A stretch of 64,000 bases of DNA from assembly GCA_030544215.1 (NCBI GenBank), contig JARZZO010000013.1, positions 40,187,196-40,251,195 of the forward strand, read 5' to 3'. Numbering within the stretch: the first letter of the stretch is position 1; each line of letters opens with the position of its first letter. The translations under genes were made by a program, and so were the position numbers. The notes beneath the pieces are model-generated. The model did not search any database. It was not told where the DNA came from and saw nothing but the letters and a program-made list of their open reading frames with translations. The stretch is from Zantedeschia hybrid cultivar (taxonomy: Eukaryota; Streptophyta; Magnoliopsida; Alismatales; Araceae). Shown here piece after piece: positions 22,619 through 34,478 of this stretch.

Positions 22619-23599
22619 ACACGGGAACGGCCCATAGCTCTGGAAAAGTGGAGCACTCTGCCCTCATTGCTTCATCAACGATTGCCTGAATGTAACAAAA
22701 CTTGCGACAGGATCATCCTGAAAATTCAAAGATGGCTCCGACCCATGTAGTCGACAAACATTTGGAGTGGTAGGAAGCTTGATGCCAATCTCTACATCTC
22801 TCGTAAAGTCCAATGACGCAAAGGTTGTGGCATTGAAGGGGTGCCTCCCCCTACAAGATTGAATGGTGGCCAGCCCACTAGAAATCCAAGCCAGCCAACT
22901 CTACTATAATACCGGGTCAAAATTTGGGGAAAGATAGTGTTGGTAGGTCTTCGGGTAGCCAAAGGACTGCATTGGTTAAGCTCAAAACCGGAAGAAAGTG
23001 CTAACTGTGCAATCCATCAACGACTCAAATTAGCTTGGTATGTGTTCGGAATCAGCCTCAAGAATGACTTGTGCTCTGATACTATGCATGAACATTTGAG
23101 GAGTCTCAGTCTGTAAGAATCTAGGTGGAAATTAAAGGAATTCCCCAAAAGAACAGCATGCTCAAACACCTCCTGGAACCTGATGATTGATGGTAGTTCA
23201 ACAATGTTCAACAACGGTCTCAAGGCGCACATACAAAGAAAGAAAGGACAACCATAATGTCCTCAAGTATTCATTCAAATGCCACTTGTAGTACATTTAA
23301 CTACACTAGTTCATTAAAAGCAATCAACAGCTTTGATAAAGAAGAAAACCCAATCAGTAAGGTTTTCTCTCTCTTTTCGCCTGTGGGGAAGAAAGACTGT
23401 TACCAAGTATTGTTATGTTGGCTCAGTGAGCATTAGCGGGCAGCATTTGTGCCCTAAAATGACAGATTAGTCTCATGGTGTGTCACCATGTCACCATAGA
23501 GAGGATTGCTTAAACTAAAATGGTGACCAGAGGATAACAGGCAGAAGCCCAGATCAGAGCCAGTAAAGTGGCATAGCCTTTGGGTGTTGCACCTCTTCA

Positions 23600-25044
23600 T
23601 CATCGAGAATCCAGGACAGTGGTTTCGGGAAGGGGGACGAGATGCATGTGAGGAAGATGGCTTCTCAGAGCTATATGGGCACCAAGGATATTCACTTCTT
23701 GTAGCCTTGCTAGAACCTTTCTCACTTCATTTGCAAGCTCAATCACAGAATCCTCTTCATGACCTATTGATGACGAAAATTTCAGTATATAGAGAACATA
23801 GAACATGCTAAAAGAATGGAAAATCTAACATGCACAGCTGCACAGAAAGAATTTATTGTTCTTACCAATGTCAAACATTGCCTTTTCTAATGAGAAGAGG
23901 TATTCTCTGTTGTTCCCACAAGGGCCGCTAGCAGTGGCAATTTGCCTAAACAGTTGCAAAAGAATCACCAATTAACTAACCAGGGGACAAAAGAAAAGAG
24001 TAAGCAGGGTAACAAAACAGAGTATAGAAGTAGGATTCACCTCGCCATGTCTTCCAAAGGAGCTGGACCTAAGTAGTATTTGTTAACTTCCTTGTCAGGA
24101 GTGGAGGTGAACCTGCAGAGGCAAATGAAACTTGTCACTTCCCAGGCAACCGAAGGAACTATAAGTGGTTTCGTGAAGCAATGAAATAAAATGCAGATGT
24201 ACTTCGAACAAAGTTGAAGTACTCACACTAAGACTCCAGTCATAGTAGGCTCTACTGAATCGCCCTCCTGAAGAGAACAAGAAACAGATATATTAGTAAG
24301 CGAAATACGCATAAAATAATTCAATGAGCTGCGAATATAACCAATCAAGACTGATGAAAGTCGTCAAAATCATTAAACTCACCGTGTAAAAATCGATGAA
24401 CGACTTCAGGTCGTACTCACATTCTCTCTTCTCAAGATACTGAAAGGAATAAGAAAAAATGCATTCAGCAAGGTCACTACTGATAGGTGCAATATGCCAT
24501 TGTCCCTATTGTGAATAACACAAACCTTCATTGCTGCCTTTTCCTTCTCTGGTCCACCTTTCACACAATATGCAGCACCCCACTGACAAGGAACAAAACA
24601 AACCAAATAAGAAACAAACGAAAAAAAAAGAGAGGTAAAGATAGAAAGAGACAGACGACATATTACATAATAGCTCCATTGTTCATCCATGCCATAGGAT
24701 GATGAATTTATCAAAGCAACACCAACTAATGTGCCGAACAATGTCTACTTACGCAAATGGCTCCTTCGCTGGCCTCCAATGTCAAGGTTCTAGCTGGATT
24801 CTCCGGGGTACCCCTGTGATCTGTGCAAGCTACAGTGAACAATGGCAAACCCTTATCAGTACATTGCCTTGCCAAGGCCTGTAAACACCATTTGCACCAC
24901 CAAACAGAACAAATTCACCAGATTCAGCATCTTACCAAGAGTGAACACACGCTTGTAGTCCTTGACGAAGCCGATTATCTTCTCATCAAAGTGGAATCCG
25001 GGGTTCCAGACCAACGACCCATAACCAAAAACCCACAAAACCAT
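23600..25044 (-). CDS. GGCT2: Gamma-glutamylcyclotransferase 2 (ChaC-type), complete, eight coding exons
   Basis: Coding exons are 24936-25044, 24753-24829, 24526-24582, 24383-24439, 24227-24267, 24041-24112, 23866-23945 and 23600-23763. Together they make 657 bases, encoding 218 residues plus TGA, with consistent GT-AG introns. The protein begins MVLWVFGYGSLVWNPGF, with the YGSL substrate loop at residues 8-11. It continues with DHRGTPENPAR, WGAAYCVKGGPEKEKAAM and YLEKRECEYD (the segment that holds the family's catalytic Glu). Then come TGVLVFTSTPD, KYYLGPAPLEDMARQIATA and GPCGNNREYLF. It ends with ELANEVRKVL and a 30-residue tail that is less conserved. Plant GGCT2 enzymes are cytosolic and cleave reduced glutathione to 5-oxoproline and Cys-Gly, and are linked to sulfur recycling and metal(loid) stress. 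The start Met is the conserved family start. A 5'UTR intron (25055-26045) and a TATA-driven leader exon lie upstream. Confidence 0.95.
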
Positions 25045-26045
25045 TGTCCCTAGCCTGTAATAAGGGTGGCAGCAATGTTATCAGCTTCCCAGCATAACCC
25101 TGTCATTACTTTAACCACATGACGTAACCACCCTTGACAACCAAATTATCTACATGGTAACAACTTAAATGGGTTGCATCATTGAACAGGAAAGTTGAAA
25201 ATGGGATATGGAATACAAGAAAATAGTCCTTACTTCTTAGGTGGAAAAATAGCATCACCAACTAAGATATTTTGGTACAGTGTCATAAGAGGGGGGGAAA
25301 GTCCCCTTTTGGCAGCCAAACCAGATCAGAATACCACCAGATAATGACATTTTTAGACTTGGTAATCTGCGGCCACCTCGTGGCCAATGATGACAGCCAC
25401 CCCCATGCCCCTCCTATTAATGACGGGTTGCTTCTTCTGACCAAGTATTAGTCTAATTTGATGGCCCAGCAAACGAGCAGCTCACGCCTAATAGCCGTAA
25501 TAAACCCATGGAGACTTCTCATGCCTCTCAAAGGCCGCACCTTTGCATGCCCAACGACAAACTGGGAGGAGGACTGGTCAACAACGCAATTCTGCGCAAC
25601 TCCCTCATATTCCAAACACAAGAAAGAAGGGGGTTTGCTCGGTCCAGTGCAAAGGATGAGACGAAGACGATTTTTTTAGAAGGAACACGAGAAATCTTTG
25701 GTCCGAAATCTACGGGCCGCCGCCCGTCAGAGACGCGGGGAACCGATATGAGACTGCCGGTTGACCCCTCTCGCGGCCCGGCTTGTCCCTTCCCCACACA
25801 CCAAACAAAGAAATCCAGAAAAAAAAAAAAAAAACAAGAAATTGCAAGAAAAAAGGAAATGGAAAGGGCATGCTTGATTCAAGAACAAGAACAGATCTTT
25901 CGGACCGGGCGGCACTATTGGGAGACAAGAAACAGAGGAAACAGAAAGGGATCTCACAAAACACCAACGGGGAACCCTAGGAGGGATCCACGCGCCCATA
26001 TCATCCCCTTTTAACAAAACAAGCGTGGAGAACCCCTTCTCTCAC

Positions 26046-26260
26046 CTGAAATCCCCGGGAAGAACTCGGCCGCGGGGGGAACTCCGCTCTTCCTCCTCGT
26101 GCTCGTCCTCCCGCCTCCGCTTCCTCTCCTCGCCGAGATGGAGACTGAGGAGAGCAGATGAGGAAGAGGAAGCCGCAATGGCGAGCAGTAAAGAGGGCAG
26201 GGCGATGGCGGCGGCTCCTCCTCTCGCGGCCTTCTCTCTCTCTCTTTCTCTTCTTGCTGC
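26046..26260 (-). other. Probable 5'UTR exon of GGCT2
   Basis: It ends on the minus strand at a strong donor (TTTCAG then gtgagag at 26045). A matching acceptor lies at 25055 (attacag), 10 bases before the GGCT2 start codon. The region is GC-rich with CT/GA runs and lies about 30 bases downstream of a TATA box. No coding frame continues into exon 1, so it is untranslated. The exact transcription start is inferred. Confidence 0.65.
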
Positions 26261-26288
26261 GATGCGGAAGGGGCGAGCTTTGTACTGG

Positions 26289-26296
26289 TTTATATA
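26289..26296 (-). promoter_or_regulatory. TATA box of GGCT2
   Basis: TATATAAA on the minus strand, about 30 bases upstream of the inferred leader exon. Confidence 0.7.
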
Positions 26297-26321
26297 GGAT
26301 CCCGGGGTTTGGGTTACGGAG

Positions 26322-26329
26322 GACACGTC
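26322..26329 (-). promoter_or_regulatory. bZIP-type GACGTGTC element upstream of GGCT2
   Basis: GACGTGTC on the minus strand, 26 bases upstream of the TATA box. It has the ACGT core bound by plant bZIP factors. Confidence 0.45.
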
Positions 26330-26528
26330 ATCATGAACAACATGGAAGGCACGAAACACGAACCAGCGCGTCGCGGCCCACATGGCCCGACTTTGTGACA
26401 AAATTGCTAGGCAGACCACTGGCCCAAGGCCGGTCGTTTGCGTGGTCCCGATCCGCGGACCCAAGATTGGGACCTTATCCGATTTGAGATATCACTTCGA
26501 TACAACAAGGAGCGGCGATCCAGTGGGC

Positions 26529-26546
26529 GCCACGTATTCACGTGGC
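26529..26546. promoter_or_regulatory. Palindromic ABRE/G-box-like pair upstream of GGCT2
   Basis: GCCACGT and its exact reverse complement ACGTGGC are separated by four bases, about 240 bases upstream of the TATA box. ACGTGGC is the core of abscisic-acid response elements, so the pair could confer stress or ABA control. The function is inferred. Confidence 0.55.
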
Positions 26547-26599
26547 ACCGGACTTGGACATTGTAAATTTAAAAAATGAGTAAATAAATTGATACCATA

Positions 26600-29400
26600 A
26601 AATTACTTTTCTGCGGGGAAAACTCCTATTGGTCGGGTACCGAACTAGGGACCGCAGGATGAAGAATTCCTCGTGAACGTGTCCAAGATGAACCTGGACA
26701 CTTTTTTGGCAAGTGGGGGTCGCTGGTTTGGAACCGACGGAGCGTCATCCACGAGGCGTGGACAGCGGCTTCGATAGAGGAGAGCGAGAAGTGTCCAGGT
26801 GCAATGTATCTGATGATTTTTGTTTAATAAAGGGCCGTACGTTACGCTTTTGCATGCTTTTTGCTGTACCTAAGAATTCCGCAATGGCGGGAACCCGTCC
26901 GCATGATGAGGCCAAATGACGGAAGTACCCATTTCGGCGGAGATCAGCTAGGATACGAAGTTTGCGGCGCAGAAGGTGGCGGTGATCTCACCCGCACACT
27001 TCCCCCCAACCAAAATGGGTAGAAGATCTCTGTACTTTCTGTGCTTATATTTTGTCAAAAGAGTAGTTGCTATTCTTCATTAAAATTGAAATAGATATAA
27101 AAAAGTTTTATCATATTATGTAAAAATATAAGTTTTCAAGGTTATCTAAGTGCATAGGTGATAAGTGATCCACTCCTATACAAAGTAGTGAGTCCAATTT
27201 TCACTGGATGCGTCACATATCAGGATCTAAGTTTGCAAGGTTTCTCTCTTTAGTACGTTGTAAAGGTTGATCCATGAATGTCATCTAATTAGATGAAATA
27301 ATCATGATTAATGTAAAGATATCTCTAATAAGAAGATATTTATGAGATTTGAATTTCTTCTATTTCAAAAACATTATAAATATTTGTGATAATTTTATAT
27401 TAGTCAATCTTACATACCAAATTTTAAAAATGCCATATTTATTCTCATATTATCTTTTATATCTTTACAAAATAACATATTTATGAGAGATGCCATTTGA
27501 GTGGCATAGAGAGGTTAATATGAAATAAACCCTAAATACTTAACCACTCAATTGCCCTCATAAAAGAAAGGTCATCCGCTCTCCAAAAATGTCAATTGGA
27601 CCCCAAGGATGACCTGCAGACCTTTCTTTCTTTGTTTGATCGTGAGCAATGAGATTCTTAACATTTAAAAAGGGACAAGGTTTTGTTTCACGTGACTGGT
27701 TAGCATCCATATGCATCGTTTTCCATGCCTTTGGCAAGATAAAGCCTGTTCCCCTTGGCAAAGTATTTGATTGCAACACAAGAAAATAGATGCGACTCCT
27801 AATTTCTTATGAAAGATGAGAAGGGAAAATTTGAGAATGTTACATATCTAAATTGGAAGAGGGAAGATGCGTTGAATGGAAGAAATAATCAATTGATTTC
27901 CTTTTGTTGGCATCAAAATCCAATCCAAACATACCAAGACATCAACATTGTGAGTTGAGATTCTCCGTGCCCTATTCTCTATACTGTTTTATGTCTTCAT
28001 TCACAATAGATAAAGATGAATTAATTATTTGACTAAATAAAATAAATAAAGTATCAAATGTAAGATAGAAACGTACTAAATTATAAATAATATGACATGG
28101 AAGATCTCGTCTCCAACATTGTGGACGTCCAATCTGATCTAGGATAACTTACATGGCCGTAAAAGAGTAAGCTCCACTTTGTTTGCAGAATAAGTTATTA
28201 CGTGGGGCCCACTGACTACCACAATAAGGGATGTTTCGATTTGATAGTTTTGTAGAGTCCGGTGACCAAATAAGAACAATAAATAATTCTTGGGTCTAAG
28301 GTGAGATGGTTTATTCTTCTTATTCTCCAAATACGTTATTCTGCACCGATATAAACCATTCCACTTGTCAAAGCAAAATTAAGCTTACTCTCTCCTTATT
28401 CGTCTTTATTCTTCTCCTATTCTCCAATTAAAGTGACGCAAATAGAGCAAGGTAAAGTAGGAGCTCTGGTGAAAGGGTTGGGAATCTTGGGATCAGTATC
28501 CTTGTGTTCTTCCTTGTGGCCTTTTGTTCAGAGTGCTCTAATGGCGGACTCGAAGAGGCTAGTTCTTAAAAATTATTTGCTTAAGTTCCTATGCTATTTG
28601 TTTGCCTTCATTGACACTGGACAAGTCATACTGCTTATTTATGGACCTTATTGGGCTTCCAAATCCATTTTAGATTCCTCTCCTTGGTTGTAGGCTTTTA
28701 GTTTTGGGTAAGACTATAAACGGATAGGATATGGAAGTGGAAACTGGTTTTCCGTTTTCTAATTCTGATAGTGAAAGTTTGTTTTTGTTTTTTATTCCGA
28801 TATGACCGGAAAATTCGTTACGGATTTATTTTCAATTCTGATATCGAAAATAAATATTGTTTCCGGTTTTTAAAAAATTATCACTTTCTTGACTTTTTTG
28901 TTTCAAGTACATAAATGAGACTTAAAAATATAACCAGAAGCTCCTAACCGTAGATTTAAAAATATAATCAGAAAAGGGGGACAAGAGCGAACAAAAATCT
29001 ACATGGAGCGGTGATATAGCAGGTTCTAGCTCGTAGTTTTTCCTCAGATCAGATTTCATGACACAAAAACCCACAGAAAAGATCATGCTTTTGTTTTGTG
29101 TGAAATATGATTACACTGTGAACTTGCACTAGATCTATACTTCCAAATGAAACCTTCTAGTAGATCAGATAAGAACAATGATGGGGAAAAAAAACTGCTG
29201 CCCTTACCTCTTTCGGAGGAAACTGAGAAAGGACAAGAAGAAGCTCAAATATAGAAGAGCGGAGAGGGAGATAGAAGAGTGGAGAGTAGGATTGTGTGCT
29301 GGCAGCGAAGAGGATCGAGTTGGATGTTATTTGCAAAAACTGTTAGGATACCTTAACGGAAAGGGACGGTGGCCAGGGAGTGAAGGGATCGGCACCTACC
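26600..29400. other. Intergenic DNA between GGCT2 and C4H
   Basis: AT-rich sequence with no coding exon recognised. It includes the AGAATAAG MITE at 28171-28438. Confidence 0.4.
28171..28438 (+). mobile_element. AGAATAAG-type MITE, copy B
   Basis: The ends are GCTCCACTTTGTTTGCAGAA and TATTCTCCAATTAAAGTGAC, and the interior is colinear with copies A and C. Confidence 0.75.
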
Positions 29401-29414
29401 GGCGTTGATGGGAG

Positions 29415-29630
29415 CAGGGTTTGCAATATTGGATCGACTCGTGCCGACTTGGACGACTCGTGCCGACTCAGACGACTCGTACCATATCAAGATGAATCTG
29501 AATCGGTGCGACTCGATTAAATCTGTACGATTTAACAATGCGACTCATACGAAACGGCACGAGTCAACCCGACTTGTACTGGATCATGGGAGATCCGAGT
29601 CGATCCGACTCATCGAGTCGACAAACCTTA
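29415..29630. mobile_element. Short hAT-like MITE, 216 bp, with 8-bp target duplication
   Basis: The ends are CAGGGTTTGCAATA and CGACAAACCTTA. They are flanked by GATGGGAG (29407-29414) and GATGGTAG (29631-29638), a 7/8 target-site duplication. The interior is dominated by repeats of CGACTCGTGCC and its reverse complement. Confidence 0.65.
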
Positions 29631-29639
29631 GATGGTAGA

Positions 29640-30680
29640 GAGGAGATGGCAGAAGGAGCTAGCGAATAGAATGAGCTTCACAGCGACGGCAGCATGAACA
29701 GTGAAGTACATGCCCAAGTTCCTAAACCTAGTCTAGTAATACTTGCTGCATGCATTGCAATGCACGCACACTGCCATGGGATCGAACACATCTCTGCTCA
29801 ATCTGATGGCTTAATTCATACCTTTCACGTAATCTGACAGCTTAAAGCAAGCCTCTAGCTTGGATGAATCGACAACTCAAATGACACAATGCCCTACCAG
29901 TCGAACTTCACGTGCTGCCATCTGATCTTGAGAATAAGATGGCAACGCCGTGGTGTTACAACCACCACTTCACGTTGCAAAACATTGAAGCAAGCATTTA
30001 TGACCTAATTTCCTTGGTTTCTTGTGCGATTTGTGGACTTTTGACACTAGATGGATCTGTATTGTTTGTTTGCGAGCCTTTGGACTTTTTAGACTTGGTG
30101 GACTGTCCCATCCCTAATCAATGGAGTTATACTTAGGGTATTGCACTAAGTATAAAATTTCTCACTAGACTTTGTTTAGGTCATGTGCCATATACCCACA
30201 TGTCCGGCCATAGAGGATGATTTAAAAAGTTCTGAAAAATAAAAAAAAATTATGGAGCTCAATTTATTAAGAATATTTTTTATTGTCATTAGGACTTTGT
30301 TTAATTTTTTTATTCTTTAGATCATCCTATTAGCAATCGATCTATACAGAGTCGTGTGTAGACTCCCACCTAAAAAAGGAATTATATTTGTTGCAATGTC
30401 TTGCATAGCAAAAGGTATTTCAGCAAGTATGACCCCAATGAATATATAAATGATCAATAGGAGTCCGATCTAGAGTTAATTAACGGTTTTTCAATACCCT
30501 CCTATAATCTCCGAAAATTCTGTCGTCCGAAAATATAAGAATAACTTATTGAAATAAGTTTCGTTCCCACCAATAGAAAAAAAAGAAAAAAAAGAAAAGA
30601 AACAGATATCCTTCTTATGAATGATCAATTAAACTTAGCAACTTTGTTTTCCTCCTCTTCTCCTCCTCCACCTCTTCCTC
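29640..30680. other. Intergenic DNA downstream of C4H
   Basis: No gene recognised. A single AGTAATACTTGCTGCATGCA end-like word occurs at 29739. The AT-rich part nearest 30688 should contain the C4H 3'UTR; no unambiguous polyadenylation signal was assigned. Confidence 0.4.
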
Positions 30681-30687
30681 TGTATGT

Positions 30688-33600
30688 TCATGCCTTCACC
30701 GGCCGGAAGACCACCACGGAGTGCTTGGCTATGTGGAGGCTGAACTGGCCCCCCTTCTCGCTCACGTCCACCTTCGCCTGCCCCGGCGGCGGCAGCAGCT
30801 CGAAGCTTCCCACCAGCTTCCCCACCACCAGCCCCAGCAGCGGCAGCGCCAGGATGATCCCGGGGCAGCTCCGGCGCCCCATCCCGAAGGGCAGGAACCG
30901 GACGTCCACCTTCCCCCCGGCCACCGCCGCCTCCGTCTCCTTCTCCTCCTCCAAGAACCGCTCCGGCCGGAACTCCGATGGGTTGCTCCACCAGGCCGGG
31001 TTGTTGGCGAGCCACCACGCGTTCACGACCACCTTGGACTCCCTGGGGATGTCGTAGCCGCCCAGCTTGGCCTGCTCCAGGTTCATGTGGGGCACGAGCA
31101 GCGGGATGGGCATGTGCAGGCGCAGGGTCTCCTTGACGACGGCCTGCAGGTAGGGGAGCCCGGGCAGGGCAGCCTCCGTGAGCGGGGCGCCGCCGAGGAC
31201 GTCGGCGAGCTCGCGGCGGAGCTTGGACTGGACTGCCGGGTGGTTGACGAGCTCGGCGATGGCCCATTCCATTGACCACAGGGTCGTCTCGATGGCTGCA
31301 TGCACGGAGAAGAGAAGAAAGACCGGGTTTAGTCCACCAGCTACCGCCATATGTCTAGTTAATTAACTTTGATTAGCTTGTTTGGTTGGAGTGATTAGAG
31401 GGTTAATTAAGTTTTTCTAACCAGCAAAGGTTGTTTAGGAGGACTCTTGTGACATGACAATTGTTAATTAACTTGTAGTAGGTGTATGTCCAAACAAGTC
31501 CCATCAGCTGGCTTGGAAGTATTTGCTACTTGGCATTGTTAATAGCTTTTTCGGTAGGTGGGATATTATAACTACTACTTGAAATCAATGTTTAAAATAT
31601 GTTTTGCGTTGGGTGGGTTTTGGGAATAAAGGCTCTGATCACGAAGTTAATTTTGGGAGGCATGAAGGGCGAATGAGATCAGCTCTGAGCATGTTTTAGT
31701 CAGGGAATACAATCCTACTTGCTTGTCTACCTGTCCTTTTTCTTTTTTGATTGTGTAGAAAGAATCTCATTTCTTCAATTACTAGTAGGTGAGTATGAAG
31801 TTTGACGAAGCTATATCCCGGATATAAATACCATTTTGATAGTAAAATAGATTACGGCAGGATTAATTATTTTGGATTGTTTATTAATTTTATTTCAAAA
31901 TAAAGGGTATAGGAGACCTTATTTGTGGGTACGGGTGTCAAGTGGGTCGACCAACCCGTGGTCCAGTCCAATCCAATCCATATTAAAGGAAATTGGACTC
32001 GCCCAAATTATATAAATTAAGTTGGATAAAATTTGGGTTGACATTAGTTAAATTTAACTGGGTTAGGCTGAAAACGGGCTAGCCCAATTTAATTTATTGA
32101 TTTTTACAATAATTCATATAAAAAGTAAAATACTTCTAACAAACTATTTATAATCAGAGTCAGCCCAACTCAACTCAATCCAACTCACTCGTTATTAAAT
32201 TTGACTTGAACTTGAGTTGAATTTGGGTTAAACTTGGACTGAATTTAAACTGGACAAAAATTAGACTTAATTATTTTAAATTTGAGTTTGACCTAAATTA
32301 TCACATAACTCAGGTCAGCCCACCCAATTTACATCCCTACTTGTGGGTAAAGTTTGATCTACGATATTGAAATATGGCCGTTCAGAGATCTAACCCATTT
32401 GGTAATCAACTGACGGTGAAGAGCCATTGGAGCTCTGTAATCTTAGGTGAGAAACCCCAAGAGATGAGTACAAACAGATGGTTCGACCCATAACATGGAT
32501 AAGGATTTGAATTGAGAGAGAGAGAGAGAGAGAGCGCTATCGGCCACGAGTGAGGCCTCTCACCAGCAACGTTGATGTTTTCCACAACGTAGAGCACGTT
32601 CTCTGAGGTGATCTCTCCATTACTCTCTGCCTCCAGGACATGGTCCATGGCACAGCTCAATTTCTGCCTGCTCTCCTTCACTGCCATCACTTTCCTGTTA
32701 CATCAAGATACACACACATGTAAGAGGACAAAACAATCAAAATCTATGAACTCAGAACCTTTCTTTGGCAATGGAATAAACGTGGGAAGGAATATTTTTT
32801 ACAGATGAATTATTTTATCTTTTGATGAAATATTCAACTTTCAAATATTTTAATTATATGTTCAATAGTATTTTAATATAAATGACCGAATAACTTCTTA
32901 TTCTATTGCCAAACAGAGGCAAAGGATTACCAAGCACTCCACAGGGCAAGAGTTGGCTTGTAATAAAATAAATAATTTAAAATAATTAATCCGCGATCAC
33001 CCATTCTGCCATCAGAGTAGTCTTAGGTGCACTTAAGTGATGTCTGGGTTGTAAACTAAACGGCTTAGGTCAAAATTATGTATGCAAGGACTTACCTCCT
33101 CTTCTCAACGTAGTAGCTGTTGAAGAAGGCCAGCCTCCTGCTCTGCAGGTCCCTGCACCTGTTCAGGTAGCCCCTCAGGAAGGGGCGGAGGACGGGGATG
33201 AAGTCCCCGTAGTTGTACTCGAAGCTCTGCGCCAGCCGGCTCCTCTCCGAGTTGAACTGCGTCGCCTGCAGGAACAGTGGGTCCCTCACCGACTCGAACC
33301 TCGCATCAAACATCATCCTGTACATGACGTTGTACAGCATCAGCTGCAGCCGCCGCCGCACCACCACCCCCTCCGGCCTCGCCCACTCCCCGCGCGCGTC
33401 GTCCCCCAGGTCCGCCACCGCCAGGTCCATCTCCTGCTCCCACATCTCCCGGTACTGCTGCACCACCTTGTTGGTGAAGAAGGGCAGCGTCATGATGCGG
33501 CGCATCTTGCGCCAGTGCTCGCCGTAGACGGTGAACACCATGTCCTGCCCGTTGCCGGTGAAGATGTCGAACACCACGTTGCGGGGGCGGGAGCCGAACT

Positions 33601-33982
33601 CCACCCCCTGCGTGTGCAGCACCTCGGTGGCCAGCTTCGGGTCGGAGACCACCACCAGGTTGCGGACGCCCAGGCGGAGCAGGAAGACGCTGCCGTACTT
33701 GGCGGCGAGGGAGGCGAGGAAGCGGTGGTTGAGGTCGTTGCCCACCTGCAGCCAGTTACCGAAGACGGGGAGGGAGAAGGGACCGGGTGGCAGCTTGGCG
33801 AGCTTCTGGGAGCTGGAGAAGATGACGGGGAGGAGGACAGCGAGGAGGGCCGACAGGGGAAGCCAGGTGGGAATGGGGGAGGTGGGGGAGAGGAGGAGAG
33901 GGAGGAGAAAGAACTTGGTGATGGAGAGGAGGAAGACGGTGAGGAGGGTGCCTGAGGCCACTTTGCCAAGGGAGGAAGCCAT
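30688..33982 (-). CDS. CYP73A: Trans-cinnamate 4-hydroxylase, CYP73A (class II-like), complete
   Basis: Exons are 33096-33982, 32564-32694 and 30688-31295. They make 1626 bases, encoding 541 residues plus TGA, with GT-AG introns in matching phase. The N-terminus has two hydrophobic stretches (about residues 11-31 and 38-57) before the proline-rich hinge PPGP at 65-68. It is longer than the single-anchor class I C4H. The I-helix reads NINVAAIETTLWS across the exon 2/3 junction. The K-helix ExxR is E395-R398, with PERF after it at about 450-453. The haem loop is FGMGRRSCPG with the ligand Cys483, and the protein ends VVVFRPVKA. The enzyme is an ER-membrane P450 that converts trans-cinnamate to p-coumarate, the second step of the phenylpropanoid pathway (lignin, flavonoids). 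Upstream are a TATA box and two MYB-type AC elements. Intron 2 carries a hAT MITE. Class II status is inferred from the extended N-terminus. Confidence 0.96.
31930..32339. mobile_element. hAT-like MITE, 410 bp, in C4H intron 2
   Basis: It begins TACGGGTGTCAAGTGGG and ends CCCAATTTACATCCCTA (imperfect inverted repeat). It is flanked by TTTGTGGG (31922-31929) and CTTGTGGG (32340-32347), a 7/8 eight-base target-site duplication typical of hAT elements. The interior repeats GGGTTGGAC/GTCCAACC-type words. It is homologous, in reverse orientation, to 59575-59969. Confidence 0.8.
32513..32534. repeat. (GA)n microsatellite in C4H intron 2
   Basis: Eleven GA units about 30 bases from the exon 2 donor. 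Confidence 0.9.
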
Positions 33983-34093
33983 TGCCTGCTGCCCTTTGGC
34001 TTACCTACAACTAGTCTATGAAGGAATAGTAGTAATGTTAGGTCTATTTGTAAGTTTAAGTGACCTGTGGGGGAGAGAAGGGAGGGAGAGAGA

Positions 34094-34101
34094 TTTATAA
34101 A
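34094..34101 (-). promoter_or_regulatory. TATA box of C4H
   Basis: TTTATAAA, 112 bases upstream of the start codon, gives a predicted leader of about 80 bases with CT-rich sequence. Confidence 0.65.
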
Positions 34102-34219
34102 TTGGTGAGGTGGTGGTGGGGGAGGAGTTTGATGGTTTTGGGGAGGGGAATCAGTGGGCACTCAAAAACTTGGTAGGAGGGGGACAAGAAATTTGGCAGT
34201 GGATGGTGGTGTTAGTGAT

Positions 34220-34226
34220 GGTTGGT
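34220..34226 (-). promoter_or_regulatory. AC-II-type element ACCAACC upstream of C4H
   Basis: ACCAACC on the minus strand, about 120 bases upstream of the TATA box. AC elements are MYB sites shared by phenylpropanoid genes. Confidence 0.6.
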
Positions 34227-34478
34227 AGGGGCAGGGTCCCCCTAATCCAACGAGTTGACCAGCTACCCACGCATGGTCCTGCTGACCAGGGCCACACAAG
34301 CTCACGGGTACTCTTTGTTTTGTGGGATGAGCAGCACCTTTCCAAGTTGTGTTTGATGATGTGAATCTTGTGATGCCTCGTAAGGGTGGTTCCAAGATGC
34401 AGAGTTCCAACTTATGTGCTGAAGTCAAGAGGCATGCCACAAAAGGACCTGTGAAGGGGTTTTCTGTGGGTAAGGTCC

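Larger units (their letters stand above)
20680..23590. other. Intergenic DNA between AIG2-like and GGCT2
   Basis: No gene recognised. It contains the MITE pair at 22186-22618. A minus-strand open frame at 23017-23232 (71 codons) has no recognisable family. Confidence 0.4.

Noticed and set aside
25458..26014. Open frames of 73-168 codons on both strands at 25458-26017
   Set aside because: They lie in the GGCT2 5'UTR intron, overlap one another and include a poly-A run; no domain recognised.
30721..31275. 184-codon plus-strand and 214-codon alternative minus-strand frames over C4H exon 3
   Set aside because: Other frames of the same GC-rich exon; the P450 frame contains the haem and K-helix motifs.
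33515..34100. Long plus-strand open frames (146 and 189 codons) opposite C4H exon 1
   Set aside because: They are GC-driven antisense shadows of the P450 exon with Glu/Gly low complexity and no family similarity.
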